Part shown: positions 34,061-41,563 of the stretch, piece after piece | Layout of the letters: every line of letters begins with the position of its first letter | Numbering within the stretch: the first letter of the stretch is position 1 | Assembly (NCBI GenBank): GCA_031460175.1 | Contig: JAVKGW010000001.1 | Coordinates: forward strand, 271,021 to 335,020 | Direction of reading: 5' to 3' | Source: Armatimonadota bacterium | Lineage (GTDB): Bacteria > Sysuimicrobiota > Sysuimicrobiia > Sysuimicrobiales > Sysuimicrobiaceae | DNA length: 64,000 nucleotides | Program-made: the position numbers and the translations under genes | Notes under the pieces: model-generated | Database searches by the model: none | Seen by the model: only the letters and a program-made list of their open reading frames with translations | Told to the model about the DNA's origin: nothing

Positions 34061-34710
34061 CAGGACTCCCCTCCCCCCAGCCACTCCCGGGCAAGACGCA
34101 CCGCGTCCGCGGCGTTCTTGCCCCAGGCGTCCGCGCCCACGTAGGTGCGAACCTGCTCATTGGTGGCCGCCCCACCGATCATGACCCGGACCCGCTCCCG
34201 GACCCCGGCGTCTGCCAGGGCCTGGACGGTGCGCTTCATGGACTGATGCCCCACGGTCAGCAGGCAGCTCATCCCCACCACCCTTGCCTGCTCCCGTCGG
34301 ATGGCCTCCACGAAGGCTTCCGGCGGCACGTCCACCCCGAGATCCACCACCTGGAAGCCGTTCGCCTCCAGCAAGAAGGCCACCATGTTCTTGCCGATGT
34401 CGTGGATGTCCCCCTGAACCGTGCCGAGCACCACCTTCGTGCCCGCGGGCCGCATCTCCGCCTGCGCGGGGTACCGCTCCCGCACCATCCGGGAGATCTG
34501 CGTGAGGATCTCCCCCGCCAGCAACAGCTCCGGCAGGAAACACAGCCCCTTCTCGTACTGCTGGCCGATCACCTCCACGCCCTGCCGGCACGCCTCGAAG
34601 ATCTCCGTGGGGGAGGCCCCTCCCTCCAAGAGCTCCCGGGCCGCCTGTACGGCCTCCTGCTCCCGCAGCTGCGCGATGGCTTCCACGAGCTCCTGCTTAG
34701 TTACCGCCAT
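34060..34710 (-). CDS. Corrinoid (B12-binding) methyltransferase protein
   Basis: 216 aa. The N-terminal four-helix cap (about 1-88, with ELLLAGEILTQISRMV) precedes a Rossmann B12 domain with DIHDIGKNMV (His103 as lower cobalt ligand), LGVDVPPEAF and a late GG motif (MIGGAAT). It is of the MtaC/MtbC/MtvC type. It carries the methyl group between the UroD-type enzyme and the pterin methyltransferase. ATG 34710 is preceded by GGGAGG; an ATG-like start 11 codons earlier has no ribosome site. Confidence 0.93.
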   Translation of the reverse strand: MAVTKQELVEAIAQLREQEAVQAARELLEGGASPTEIFEACRQGVEVIGQQYEKGLCFLPELLLAGEILTQISRMVRERYPAQAEMRPAGTKVVLGTVQGDIHDIGKNMVAFLLEANGFQVVDLGVDVPPEAFVEAIRREQARVVGMSCLLTVGHQSMKRTVQALADAGVRERVRVMIGGAATNEQVRTYVGADAWGKNAADAVRLAREWLGGGES

Positions 34711-34728
34711 CCCCTTCACCTCCCACAG

Positions 34729-34769
34729 GTTTGCGCATGTCAAACGGGTATTCGCAAATCCGCGTTTGC
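34729..34769. promoter_or_regulatory. Dyad symmetries between the divergent corrinoid genes
   Basis: GTTTG-N7-CAAAC lies at 34729-34745 and GCAAATCCGCGTTTGC at 34754-34769. Both share the half-site TTTG/CAAA and sit just upstream of the corrinoid protein gene and about 100 nt before the plus-strand promoter. They are candidate operators for a dimeric regulator. Identity of the regulator is unknown. No cobalamin riboswitch core was recognised here. Confidence 0.45.
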
Positions 34770-34848
34770 CCTCGCGGGCGGAAACCCCGCTCCCAAGCGC
34801 ACTCTATGGTGCGCGGGGAGGAGCCGGTATCCGGTGCACATCCGATTT

Positions 34849-34876
34849 TTGGCGGACCGGGACGGGGATCTATAAT
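34849..34876 (+). promoter_or_regulatory. Sigma-A-type promoter of the pterin methyltransferase gene
   Basis: TTGGCG, a 16-nt spacer and a perfect TATAAT (34871-34876). It predicts a start near 34883 and a leader of about 21 nt before ATG 34904. Confidence 0.75.
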
Positions 34877-34903
34877 GCAGGAAACCTTTCTCACGAGGGC
34901 ATC

Positions 34904-35716
34904 ATGGTCCTGATCGGCGAGCTCATCAACTCCACCCGCAAGCAGGTGGAACCCGTCCTCCGATCCCGGGACGAGGCCGCCCTGGTGGCGCTCGGGCGCC
35001 GCCAGATGGAGGCCGGGACCCCCATCCTGGACGTGAACTGCGCCACCCTGCTGGAGGATGAAGGGGCGTGCATGGCGTGGGCGGTACGCACCCTCCAGAA
35101 TGCCCTCCCGGTCCGCATCAGCCTCGACAGCCCGAACCCGGAGGCCATCCGACAGGGGCTGGAGGTCCATCAGGGCCGGGCGGTGGTGAACGCCATCAAC
35201 CTGGAGCGGGACCGGTGGCGGAGCCTCCTCCCTCTCCTCCAGGAGTACCGGCCCGAGGTGGTGGCCACCTGCATCGACGATGCGGGCGTGGCGAAGACCG
35301 CGGAGCGGAAGTTCGAGCTCGCGGTCCGCTTGGTGGAGGGGTTGCTGGAGGCCGGGATTCCTCCGGAGGACATCTACGTGGATCCCCTGCTGCTCCCCGT
35401 GGCCACGGACCCGAACGCGGGCCGGGAGTTCCTGCGGGCCGTAGACCTCATCCGGGCGCGGTTCCCGCAGGTGCACCTCATCTGCGGGCTCAGCAACGTC
35501 TCCTTCGGGCTCCCGCACCGGCCCCTGCTGAACCAGGTGTTCTTCGTCCTCTGCCTCGCGCACGGAATGGACGCCTTCATCCTCAACCCTCTCGACCGCC
35601 GGCTCATGGCCCACCTCCTCGCGGCCCAGGCCCTCCTCGGCCAGGACCCCTACTGCCGCCGCTACTTGAGCGCGGCCCGGGAGGGCCGCCTGGATCTCTC
35701 CCCCTCCTCTCGCTAG
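34904..35716 (+). CDS. Pterin-binding methyltransferase (methyltetrahydrofolate:corrinoid protein)
   Basis: 270 aa TIM barrel of the DHPS/AcsE/MtvA class. It starts MVLIGELINSTRK; LDVNCATLLEDE, LPVRISLDSPNPEAI, VVNAINLERD, IYVDPLLLPVATD and LICGLSNVSFGLPHR are the pterin-site motifs, with the Asn and Asp residues that bind the pterin ring. It should transfer the methyl group between the corrinoid protein and tetrahydrofolate, closing the demethylase pathway. GAGGG precedes ATG 34904. It has its own promoter, divergent from the corrinoid protein gene. Confidence 0.92.
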   Translation: MVLIGELINSTRKQVEPVLRSRDEAALVALGRRQMEAGTPILDVNCATLLEDEGACMAWAVRTLQNALPVRISLDSPNPEAIRQGLEVHQGRAVVNAINLERDRWRSLLPLLQEYRPEVVATCIDDAGVAKTAERKFELAVRLVEGLLEAGIPPEDIYVDPLLLPVATDPNAGREFLRAVDLIRARFPQVHLICGLSNVSFGLPHRPLLNQVFFVLCLAHGMDAFILNPLDRRLMAHLLAAQALLGQDPYCRRYLSAAREGRLDLSPSSR

Positions 35717-35718
35717 AA

Positions 35719-35734
35719 TGGCATCGTTCTTGCT
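35719..35734 (+). promoter_or_regulatory. Sigma-54 promoter of the PilZ glycosyltransferase gene
   Basis: TGGCATC-GTTC-TTGCT fits TGGCAYR-N4-TTGCW except at one position, with GG-N10-GC spacing. It lies 2 nt after the stop of the pterin methyltransferase and predicts a start near 35745 and a 21-nt leader. Confidence 0.78.
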
Positions 35735-35765
35735 CTAAAGCAGATCCCATCCCGGGGACTTGGCG

Positions 35766-37904
35766 ATGACGGCTCGGGAACATCTTGCACGGCTTACGAT
35801 GCTCCTCGCCGCCTTCGGCGGGGTGGTCTACCTTACGTGGCGGGCTTTGTACACGTTCAATCCCCAAGCCCTGTGGTTCTCCCTGCCCCTGTGGGCTGCG
35901 GAGGTCTCGGGGTGGGTGGAGATGGCCCTGTTCTTCTTCATGGCATGGCGGCTCACGGACCGGAAAGATCTGCCTCCGGCGCCTCCGGGGCTTTCCGTGG
36001 ACGTCTTCGTGCCCACCTACGACGAACCTCTCTGGCTGCTGCGCCGCACGCTCCTGGGCGTGAAGGGCATCCGCTACCCCCACGAGACCTACGTGCTGGA
36101 CGACGGGAGCCGTCCGGAGGTGGCGGAGCTGGCCCGGGAGCTGGGGTGTCGCTACTTCGCCCGTCCCACGCGCGAGCACGCCAAGGCGGGAAACCTCAAT
36201 TACGGCCTCCGGCACTCCCGAGGAGAGTTCATCGCGGTGCTGGACGCGGACCACGTCCCGGTGCCGGAGTTCCTGGACCGGCTCCTGGGCTACTTCACGG
36301 ACGAGCGGGTGGCCTTCGTACAGGCTCCGCAGGAGTTCTACAATGTGGATTCCTACCAGCACTGGGTGGACCCGCGGACCGGCCTCACCTGGCACGAGCA
36401 GGCCTTGTTCTTCCGGGTGATCCAGCCGGGGAAGGACCGGCTCAACTCCGCCTTCTACTGCGGATCGCCCGCGGTGCTGCGGCGCAGGGCGCTCGAGGAG
36501 GTCGGGGGGTTCGCGGTGGAGTCCGTGACGGAGGACATCCTCACCTCCCTGCGCCTGCACCGCCGAGGCTGGAAGTCCGTCTACCACAACGAGACCCTGG
36601 CCTACGGGGTCGCGCCCGCCTCCGGCCGCGCCTACCTGCGGCAGCGGCTCCGATGGGGACAAGGGGCCATGCAGGTCCTCCGCCTGGACAACCCCCTTTT
36701 GGGCCCTGGGCTTACCCTCTCCCAGCGACTGAGTTACCTCGCTTCCCTCATCACCTGGTTCGAAGGGTGGCGCAAGTTGGTGTACTACCTCTGCCCGCCC
36801 GTCTTCCTCCTCACGGGCGTCCTGCCCATCCGCACCCTCGACCTCCCCTTCCTCCTACTCTGGACGGGGTACCACGGGGCCATGGCGGTGGCCTTCCGCC
36901 TGGCAAGCCGGGGCTATGGCTCCCTCCTCCGAGCGGAGAAGTTCGCCATGGCCCGGTTCGCCACTTACATCCGGGCCACCTTCGCCCTCCTCTCCCGCCG
37001 CCCGCCGGAGTTCGAGGTGACCCCGAAGGGACGGGCAGAATCCCTCTCCGCCTGGATCCTCCTGCCCCAGGCGGGCGTACTCGCCATCAACGCCGCGGGG
37101 CTCCTCCTCGGCGCGGTCGGATCTTGGAACGGCGGGAGTCTTCCCCTCGCGTACGCGGTGAACGCCCTTTGGGCGGCCGTGCACACCGCCCTCGCGGCCT
37201 GGGCCATCGCCCACCTGTGGTCCCACCGCGAGCGCCGCACCCACTACCGGCTCACCGCAAACCTGCCCGTGCGATGCCGGTTGGGGGAGAAGGAAGTGAT
37301 CGGGGTGCTTCTGGACTGCCACGAGGCAGGGGCTTCTCTCCTTCTCCCCGAGCCCGTGGCGGTCCCCGCCCGGGACGGCCGGATCCGGATCCGCCTCGCG
37401 GAGGGATGGCCCGCCTCCTCAATGGAGCTTCTCGGCAGGCCGGTTTGGATCCGCCGTACCCCGGAGGGAACGGTTCTGGGCGTCCGGTTCGAAGAGGAGA
37501 CGGCCCTCTCCGGGAGGTTTCTCTCCACCATCCTCCTGGTAACCCACCGGGCCTTCCTCGCGGCCCACCCGGGGCCCGCGGGGTGGGGCGAACGGCCCGA
37601 GTGGAGGGCCCTCCGGGAGCCCCGGGAGCCGCGTCCCTCCGCCTCCGCCCTCGCGTGGAACGCCAAGGAGGTCTGGGCCGTGGGATGGGAGCGGCCATGG
37701 GGGTGGAACCTGTGGGCCCCGTACCTCCCTGCCGTGGGAACCGTGGTCCGAATCCGGCCGTGGGCGCGGGGAGTTGGGGAGCTCGCCCGGGTGGTGGAAA
37801 TCCAGGCCATCCCGCTCGCGGATGAGCTCGTGGGCCACAGCCTCTTCCGGGCACGGGTGGAGCGGGCTGCACCGGGTCTTTTGGCCGCGGCCCGGGCGAG
37901 CTAG
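35766..37904 (+). CDS. Cellulose-synthase-like glycosyltransferase with PilZ domain
   Basis: 712 aa. Two N-terminal helices (about 12-30, 40-62) precede a GT2 domain with the processive signature: Asp112-Asp113 (LDDGS), Asp160/Asp162 (VLDADH), TED 255-257 and Q293-RLRW. Several transmembrane helices follow (about 320-480), then a PilZ domain (about 488-590) with RERRTHYR and DCHEAGASLLL, the c-di-GMP-binding RxxxR and D-x-S/A-x-x-G type motifs. It should polymerise and export a polysaccharide on c-di-GMP command. No BcsB or BcsZ homologue adjoins. ATG 35766 is preferred over TTG 35760 by ribosome-site spacing. Confidence 0.9.
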   Translation: MTAREHLARLTMLLAAFGGVVYLTWRALYTFNPQALWFSLPLWAAEVSGWVEMALFFFMAWRLTDRKDLPPAPPGLSVDVFVPTYDEPLWLLRRTLLGVKGIRYPHETYVLDDGSRPEVAELARELGCRYFARPTREHAKAGNLNYGLRHSRGEFIAVLDADHVPVPEFLDRLLGYFTDERVAFVQAPQEFYNVDSYQHWVDPRTGLTWHEQALFFRVIQPGKDRLNSAFYCGSPAVLRRRALEEVGGFAVESVTEDILTSLRLHRRGWKSVYHNETLAYGVAPASGRAYLRQRLRWGQGAMQVLRLDNPLLGPGLTLSQRLSYLASLITWFEGWRKLVYYLCPPVFLLTGVLPIRTLDLPFLLLWTGYHGAMAVAFRLASRGYGSLLRAEKFAMARFATYIRATFALLSRRPPEFEVTPKGRAESLSAWILLPQAGVLAINAAGLLLGAVGSWNGGSLPLAYAVNALWAAVHTALAAWAIAHLWSHRERRTHYRLTANLPVRCRLGEKEVIGVLLDCHEAGASLLLPEPVAVPARDGRIRIRLAEGWPASSMELLGRPVWIRRTPEGTVLGVRFEEETALSGRFLSTILLVTHRAFLAAHPGPAGWGERPEWRALREPREPRPSASALAWNAKEVWAVGWERPWGWNLWAPYLPAVGTVVRIRPWARGVGELARVVEIQAIPLADELVGHSLFRARVERAAPGLLAAARAS

Positions 37905-37974
37905 CGTTTCCCCTCAGAGCGGGATCTGCTAAGCTTCAGGCTGCATCTTCACCGGGGAGAGGGGGTGCCCGAAG

Positions 37975-39942
37975 GTGGCGCAGCGACTGTGGGAGCCCTC
38001 CGCGGAGCGCAGGGCCCAGGCGGAGCTCACCCGATTTGCGCGATGGATCGGGGAGCGGTACGGGCGGGATCTGAGGACCTTCGAGGAACTCCACGCGTGG
38101 TCCGTGGACTTCCCCGAGGAGTTCTGGGGGGGGATCTGGGGGTTCTACGGGATCCGGGAGCACACCCCGCACCGAGCGGTGGTGGAGGACTTCCACCGGT
38201 TCCCAGGAGCCCGGTGGTTCGTGGGATCCCGGTTGAACTACGCGGAGAACGCCCTGCGCCGCCGCGACGGGAAGCCCGCCTTGGTGTTCCACAGCGAGCA
38301 GGGGGACACCCGTACCTACACCTTCCACGAAGCCGCCCAAACGGCAGAAGCCCTTGCCGCAAGCCTCGCGGAAGAGGGGATCGGGGAGGGGGACGTGGTG
38401 GCCGGCTACCTCCCCAACATCCCCGAGGGGGTCCTGGCCCTCCTCGCCGCCTCCGCGATCGGCGCGGTGTGGTGCGTGTGCGGTACAGACCTCGGGGTGC
38501 CCGCCACCCTGGACCGGCTGGGGCAGTTGGATCCCAAGATCCTCTTCACCGTGGATCGTTACGTCTACCGCGGGAAGGTCTACGACAACCTCGAGCGGGT
38601 GGCGGAACTCGGCAAGGCGCTTCCCTCCCTCCGCCGGATCGTGGTGGTTCCCTACGCCGGGGAAACCCTGCCCCGGCTCCTCCCAGAGAAGGCGGTCCCG
38701 TGGTCGGAGTTCCTCGGACGAACACCCCGGGTGCCCTTCGCTTTCCGGCCCGTGGAGGCCTCTCACCCCCACATCGTCCTGTTTACCTCCGGGGTCACGG
38801 GCCGGCCCAAGTGCGTGATCCACAGCGTGGCCGGAACCCTCTCCGCCCACCTCAAGACCCTCGGCCTCCAGCTGGACACCCGGGCCGGAGACCGGGTGCT
38901 GTTCCTCTCGAGCCCCACGTGGATGGTGTGGAACGTGCAACCGAGTAGCCTCATCCTGGGGGCCACCGTGGTCCTCTACGACGGAGCACCCCTCCATCCG
39001 GACGCGGAGGTGATCTGGCGCCTGGTGGATCGGGAGGGGGTGAACCTGCTGGGCTGCGGGGCCACCTTCCTCCTCGCGTGCATGGAGGCCGGCGCGAGCC
39101 CCCGCCGAACCTGTCGGCTCACGACCCTGCGGTCCATGTTCCAGAGCGGATCTGCTCTCCCCGCGGAGGGCTTCCAGTACGTGTACGAGCACCTCAAGGA
39201 GGATCTCTTCTTCAACTCGGGGCTCGGGGGGACGGACGTGCAGATGGGGATCCTGGAAGGAACCCCGTGGCAACCGGTGTACGCGGGGCAGATCGCGGGG
39301 CCGGCCCTGGGCGTGAAGGCGAACGTCTACGACGAGGAGGGGAGGCCCGTGATGGGCGAGCCCGGGGAACTCGTGGTGGAGCGGCCCTTCCCCAGCGTCC
39401 CCCTGGGCCTTTGGGGAGACGAGAACGGGGAGCGGTTCCGGGCCACCTATTTTGGCAAGTACCCGGGGGTCTGGCGGCACGGGGACTACGTCCAGAAGGA
39501 TCCCGCCACGGGCGGCTTCATCCCCCTCGGCCGCAGCGACTTCGTCCTCAAGCCCTCCGGGGTCCGCATCGGGCCCGCGGAGATCTACTCCGTGCTCGCG
39601 CGGATCCCGGAGGTGCGGGACTGCCTCGTGGTAGGGCAGAAGTGGAGGGGGGACGAGCGCATCGTGCTGTTCGTGGCCCCGCGGGAAGGCCTCCGGCTCA
39701 CGGAGGAACTCGCGGAGCGCATCCGCACCAAGCTCCGCCAGGAGGCAAGCCCCCGCCACGTCCCTGCCAGGATCCTTGAGGTCCCCGACATTCCCTACAC
39801 CCTGAACCTCAAGCGGGCGGAGGGGGCCGTGTGGCGGATCGTGAACGGCGGAGAGGTCCCTCCCCAGCTGCGGGGGGCCTTGGCGAACCCCGAGGTGCTC
39901 TCCGTTTACGAACGCCTCGCCCGGGAGGAGCTGAACCGGTAA
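37975..39942 (+). CDS. Acetoacetate-CoA ligase-like acyl-CoA synthetase
   Basis: 655 aa, the length of acetoacetyl-CoA synthetases. ANL motifs: LFTSGVTGRPKCVIHS (phosphate loop), FNSGLGGTDV, WRHGDYVQ and PLGRSDFVLKPSGVRIGPAE; the late Lys in TLNLKRAEGAVW is the adenylation lysine region. The N-terminal FEELHAWSVDFPEEFWGGIW is typical of AACS and acetyl-CoA synthetase. It activates a short beta-keto or related acid with ATP and CoA. GTG 37975 starts after a GAGAGGGGG stretch. It runs with the CocE hydrolase and binding-protein genes. Confidence 0.88.
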   Translation: MAQRLWEPSAERRAQAELTRFARWIGERYGRDLRTFEELHAWSVDFPEEFWGGIWGFYGIREHTPHRAVVEDFHRFPGARWFVGSRLNYAENALRRRDGKPALVFHSEQGDTRTYTFHEAAQTAEALAASLAEEGIGEGDVVAGYLPNIPEGVLALLAASAIGAVWCVCGTDLGVPATLDRLGQLDPKILFTVDRYVYRGKVYDNLERVAELGKALPSLRRIVVVPYAGETLPRLLPEKAVPWSEFLGRTPRVPFAFRPVEASHPHIVLFTSGVTGRPKCVIHSVAGTLSAHLKTLGLQLDTRAGDRVLFLSSPTWMVWNVQPSSLILGATVVLYDGAPLHPDAEVIWRLVDREGVNLLGCGATFLLACMEAGASPRRTCRLTTLRSMFQSGSALPAEGFQYVYEHLKEDLFFNSGLGGTDVQMGILEGTPWQPVYAGQIAGPALGVKANVYDEEGRPVMGEPGELVVERPFPSVPLGLWGDENGERFRATYFGKYPGVWRHGDYVQKDPATGGFIPLGRSDFVLKPSGVRIGPAEIYSVLARIPEVRDCLVVGQKWRGDERIVLFVAPREGLRLTEELAERIRTKLRQEASPRHVPARILEVPDIPYTLNLKRAEGAVWRIVNGGEVPPQLRGALANPEVLSVYERLAREELNR

Positions 39943-39961
39943 GCACCAGGGAGGTGGGGGC

Positions 39962-41548
39962 ATGCTGGGAATCCGGCAGCTGCGGGACGTCCCCGTCCCC
40001 ATGCGGGACGGGCTGAATTTGGCGGCCAACGTCTACCTCCCGGACCGGGAGGGCTCCTACCCCGTGATCATGGCCTTCACGAGCTTCGGGAAGGACCGGA
40101 TGTGGGGACCCCACGATCCCCTCTGGGGCGTGGCCTACGAGCCCTGGTCCGCGACCCTCACCGGCACCACCGCCTTCGAGGCGGAGGACCCAGAGTTCTG
40201 GGTGCGCAACGGGTACGCCCTCGTGATCGTGGATCCCCGGGGATTCGGCCGATCCCCGGGCCGGAGGGCGGCGGCGGAGAGCGCAGGCGGGACCGCGGTG
40301 GGCGTGGTCCGGGACGGGCTGTGGGCCCGGGACATGTATGACGCCGTCCAGTGGGCTGGCCAGCAGCCGTGGAGCAACGGAAAGGTGGGCCTCAGCGGGG
40401 TCTCCATCCTCGGGTTCAGCCAGTGGCGGGTGGCCGCCATGGCTCCGCCGCACCTCAAGGCCATCTGCCCGTGGGAGGCCATGACGGACGTGTACCGGGA
40501 CGTGATGTACCCGGGAGGGATCCCCGAGACCCGGTTCACCCGTCGGGGATACCGGGGGCCCGAGCCTTCCCCCGCTTGGCCCGCCCCGGAGCACGAGGAC
40601 CCGCCGGCCCCCATGCCCATGGAGGAGGACGACTTCCTGGCCCGGATCACGGTTCCCGCCCTCATCTGCGGGACCTGGGCGGACCACGGGGCGCACACCC
40701 GGGGATCCTTCCGGGCCTTCCGGAAGATCCGCTCCCCCCATAAGTGGCTGTATACCCACGGCCGGCAGAAGTGGGCCACCTTCTACACCGTGGAGGCCAC
40801 GGCTACCCGTCTCCTCTTCTTCGACTGCTTCCTCAAGGGCACGGACCGCCGGATCCTGGAGACTCCACCCGTGCGTCTGGAGGTGCGGGAGGACCTCCAC
40901 CGGTACTTCGTGCGGTACGAGCGGGACTTCCCGATCCCCGGGACCCTCTACCGCCCCTTCTACCTCACGGGCAACGGGACCCTGCAGCCCGAGCGGCCCG
41001 CGGAGGAGGCGGAGGTCACCTACGAGGCGGCCTCCGGGTGTGCTCGGTTCGACCACCGGTTTGAGCGGGACACGGAGGTGGTGGGGTACATGAAGCTGCG
41101 GTTGTGGGTGAGCCCCAGGGACGCGGACGACATGGACCTCTTCGTGACCGTGCGGAAGTTGGACCGGGAGGGGCGGGAGGTATGGTTCGACAGCGACCTC
41201 GCGCCCGAGCGCTGGCCGGTGGCCCTGGGGTGGCTGCGGCTCTCGTGCCGGGAGCTGGATCCGGAGAAGTCCACCCCGTGGGAGCCGTACCCCAAGTCCG
41301 TGGTGGATGGGAAGGCGAAGGTGGCGCCGGGCAGCATCGTGGACTGCGAGATCCCCATCCTGCCCAGCGCCACCTTGTTCCGGGCCGGGGAAGTCCTTCG
41401 CCTGGAGATCTCCGGCCGCTACCGCAACGGGGAGGACCCCGGGATCTTCATGGACTACCGGGAGACGGTGAACCGGGGGCGGCACAGCCTCTACCTGGGA
41501 GGAAAGTGGGAGGCGTACCTGCTCGTGCCCATCACCCGGGAAGCCTAG
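39962..41548 (+). CDS. CocE/NonD-family hydrolase (X-Pro dipeptidyl-peptidase-like)
   Basis: 528 aa. An alpha/beta-hydrolase with nucleophile Ser in VGLSGVSILGFSQW, Asp/His in the region LICGTWADHGAHTRG, and oxyanion segment VIVDPRGFGRSPG is followed by a C-terminal jelly-roll (about 330-528: VTYEAASGCARFDHRF, MDLFVTVRKLDREG). This is the CocE/PepX layout that cleaves esters or amides. ATG 39962 follows GGGAGG. The physiological substrate is unknown; the neighbouring acyl-CoA ligase may use the released acid. Confidence 0.9.
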   Translation: MLGIRQLRDVPVPMRDGLNLAANVYLPDREGSYPVIMAFTSFGKDRMWGPHDPLWGVAYEPWSATLTGTTAFEAEDPEFWVRNGYALVIVDPRGFGRSPGRRAAAESAGGTAVGVVRDGLWARDMYDAVQWAGQQPWSNGKVGLSGVSILGFSQWRVAAMAPPHLKAICPWEAMTDVYRDVMYPGGIPETRFTRRGYRGPEPSPAWPAPEHEDPPAPMPMEEDDFLARITVPALICGTWADHGAHTRGSFRAFRKIRSPHKWLYTHGRQKWATFYTVEATATRLLFFDCFLKGTDRRILETPPVRLEVREDLHRYFVRYERDFPIPGTLYRPFYLTGNGTLQPERPAEEAEVTYEAASGCARFDHRFERDTEVVGYMKLRLWVSPRDADDMDLFVTVRKLDREGREVWFDSDLAPERWPVALGWLRLSCRELDPEKSTPWEPYPKSVVDGKAKVAPGSIVDCEIPILPSATLFRAGEVLRLEISGRYRNGEDPGIFMDYRETVNRGRHSLYLGGKWEAYLLVPITREA

Positions 41549-41563
41549 CGAGGGGGTGAGGAC

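Noticed and set aside
34711-34903. Cobalamin riboswitch before the corrinoid genes
   Set aside because: I looked for a B12-box-like core and found none; only short dyads and a sigma-A promoter are present.
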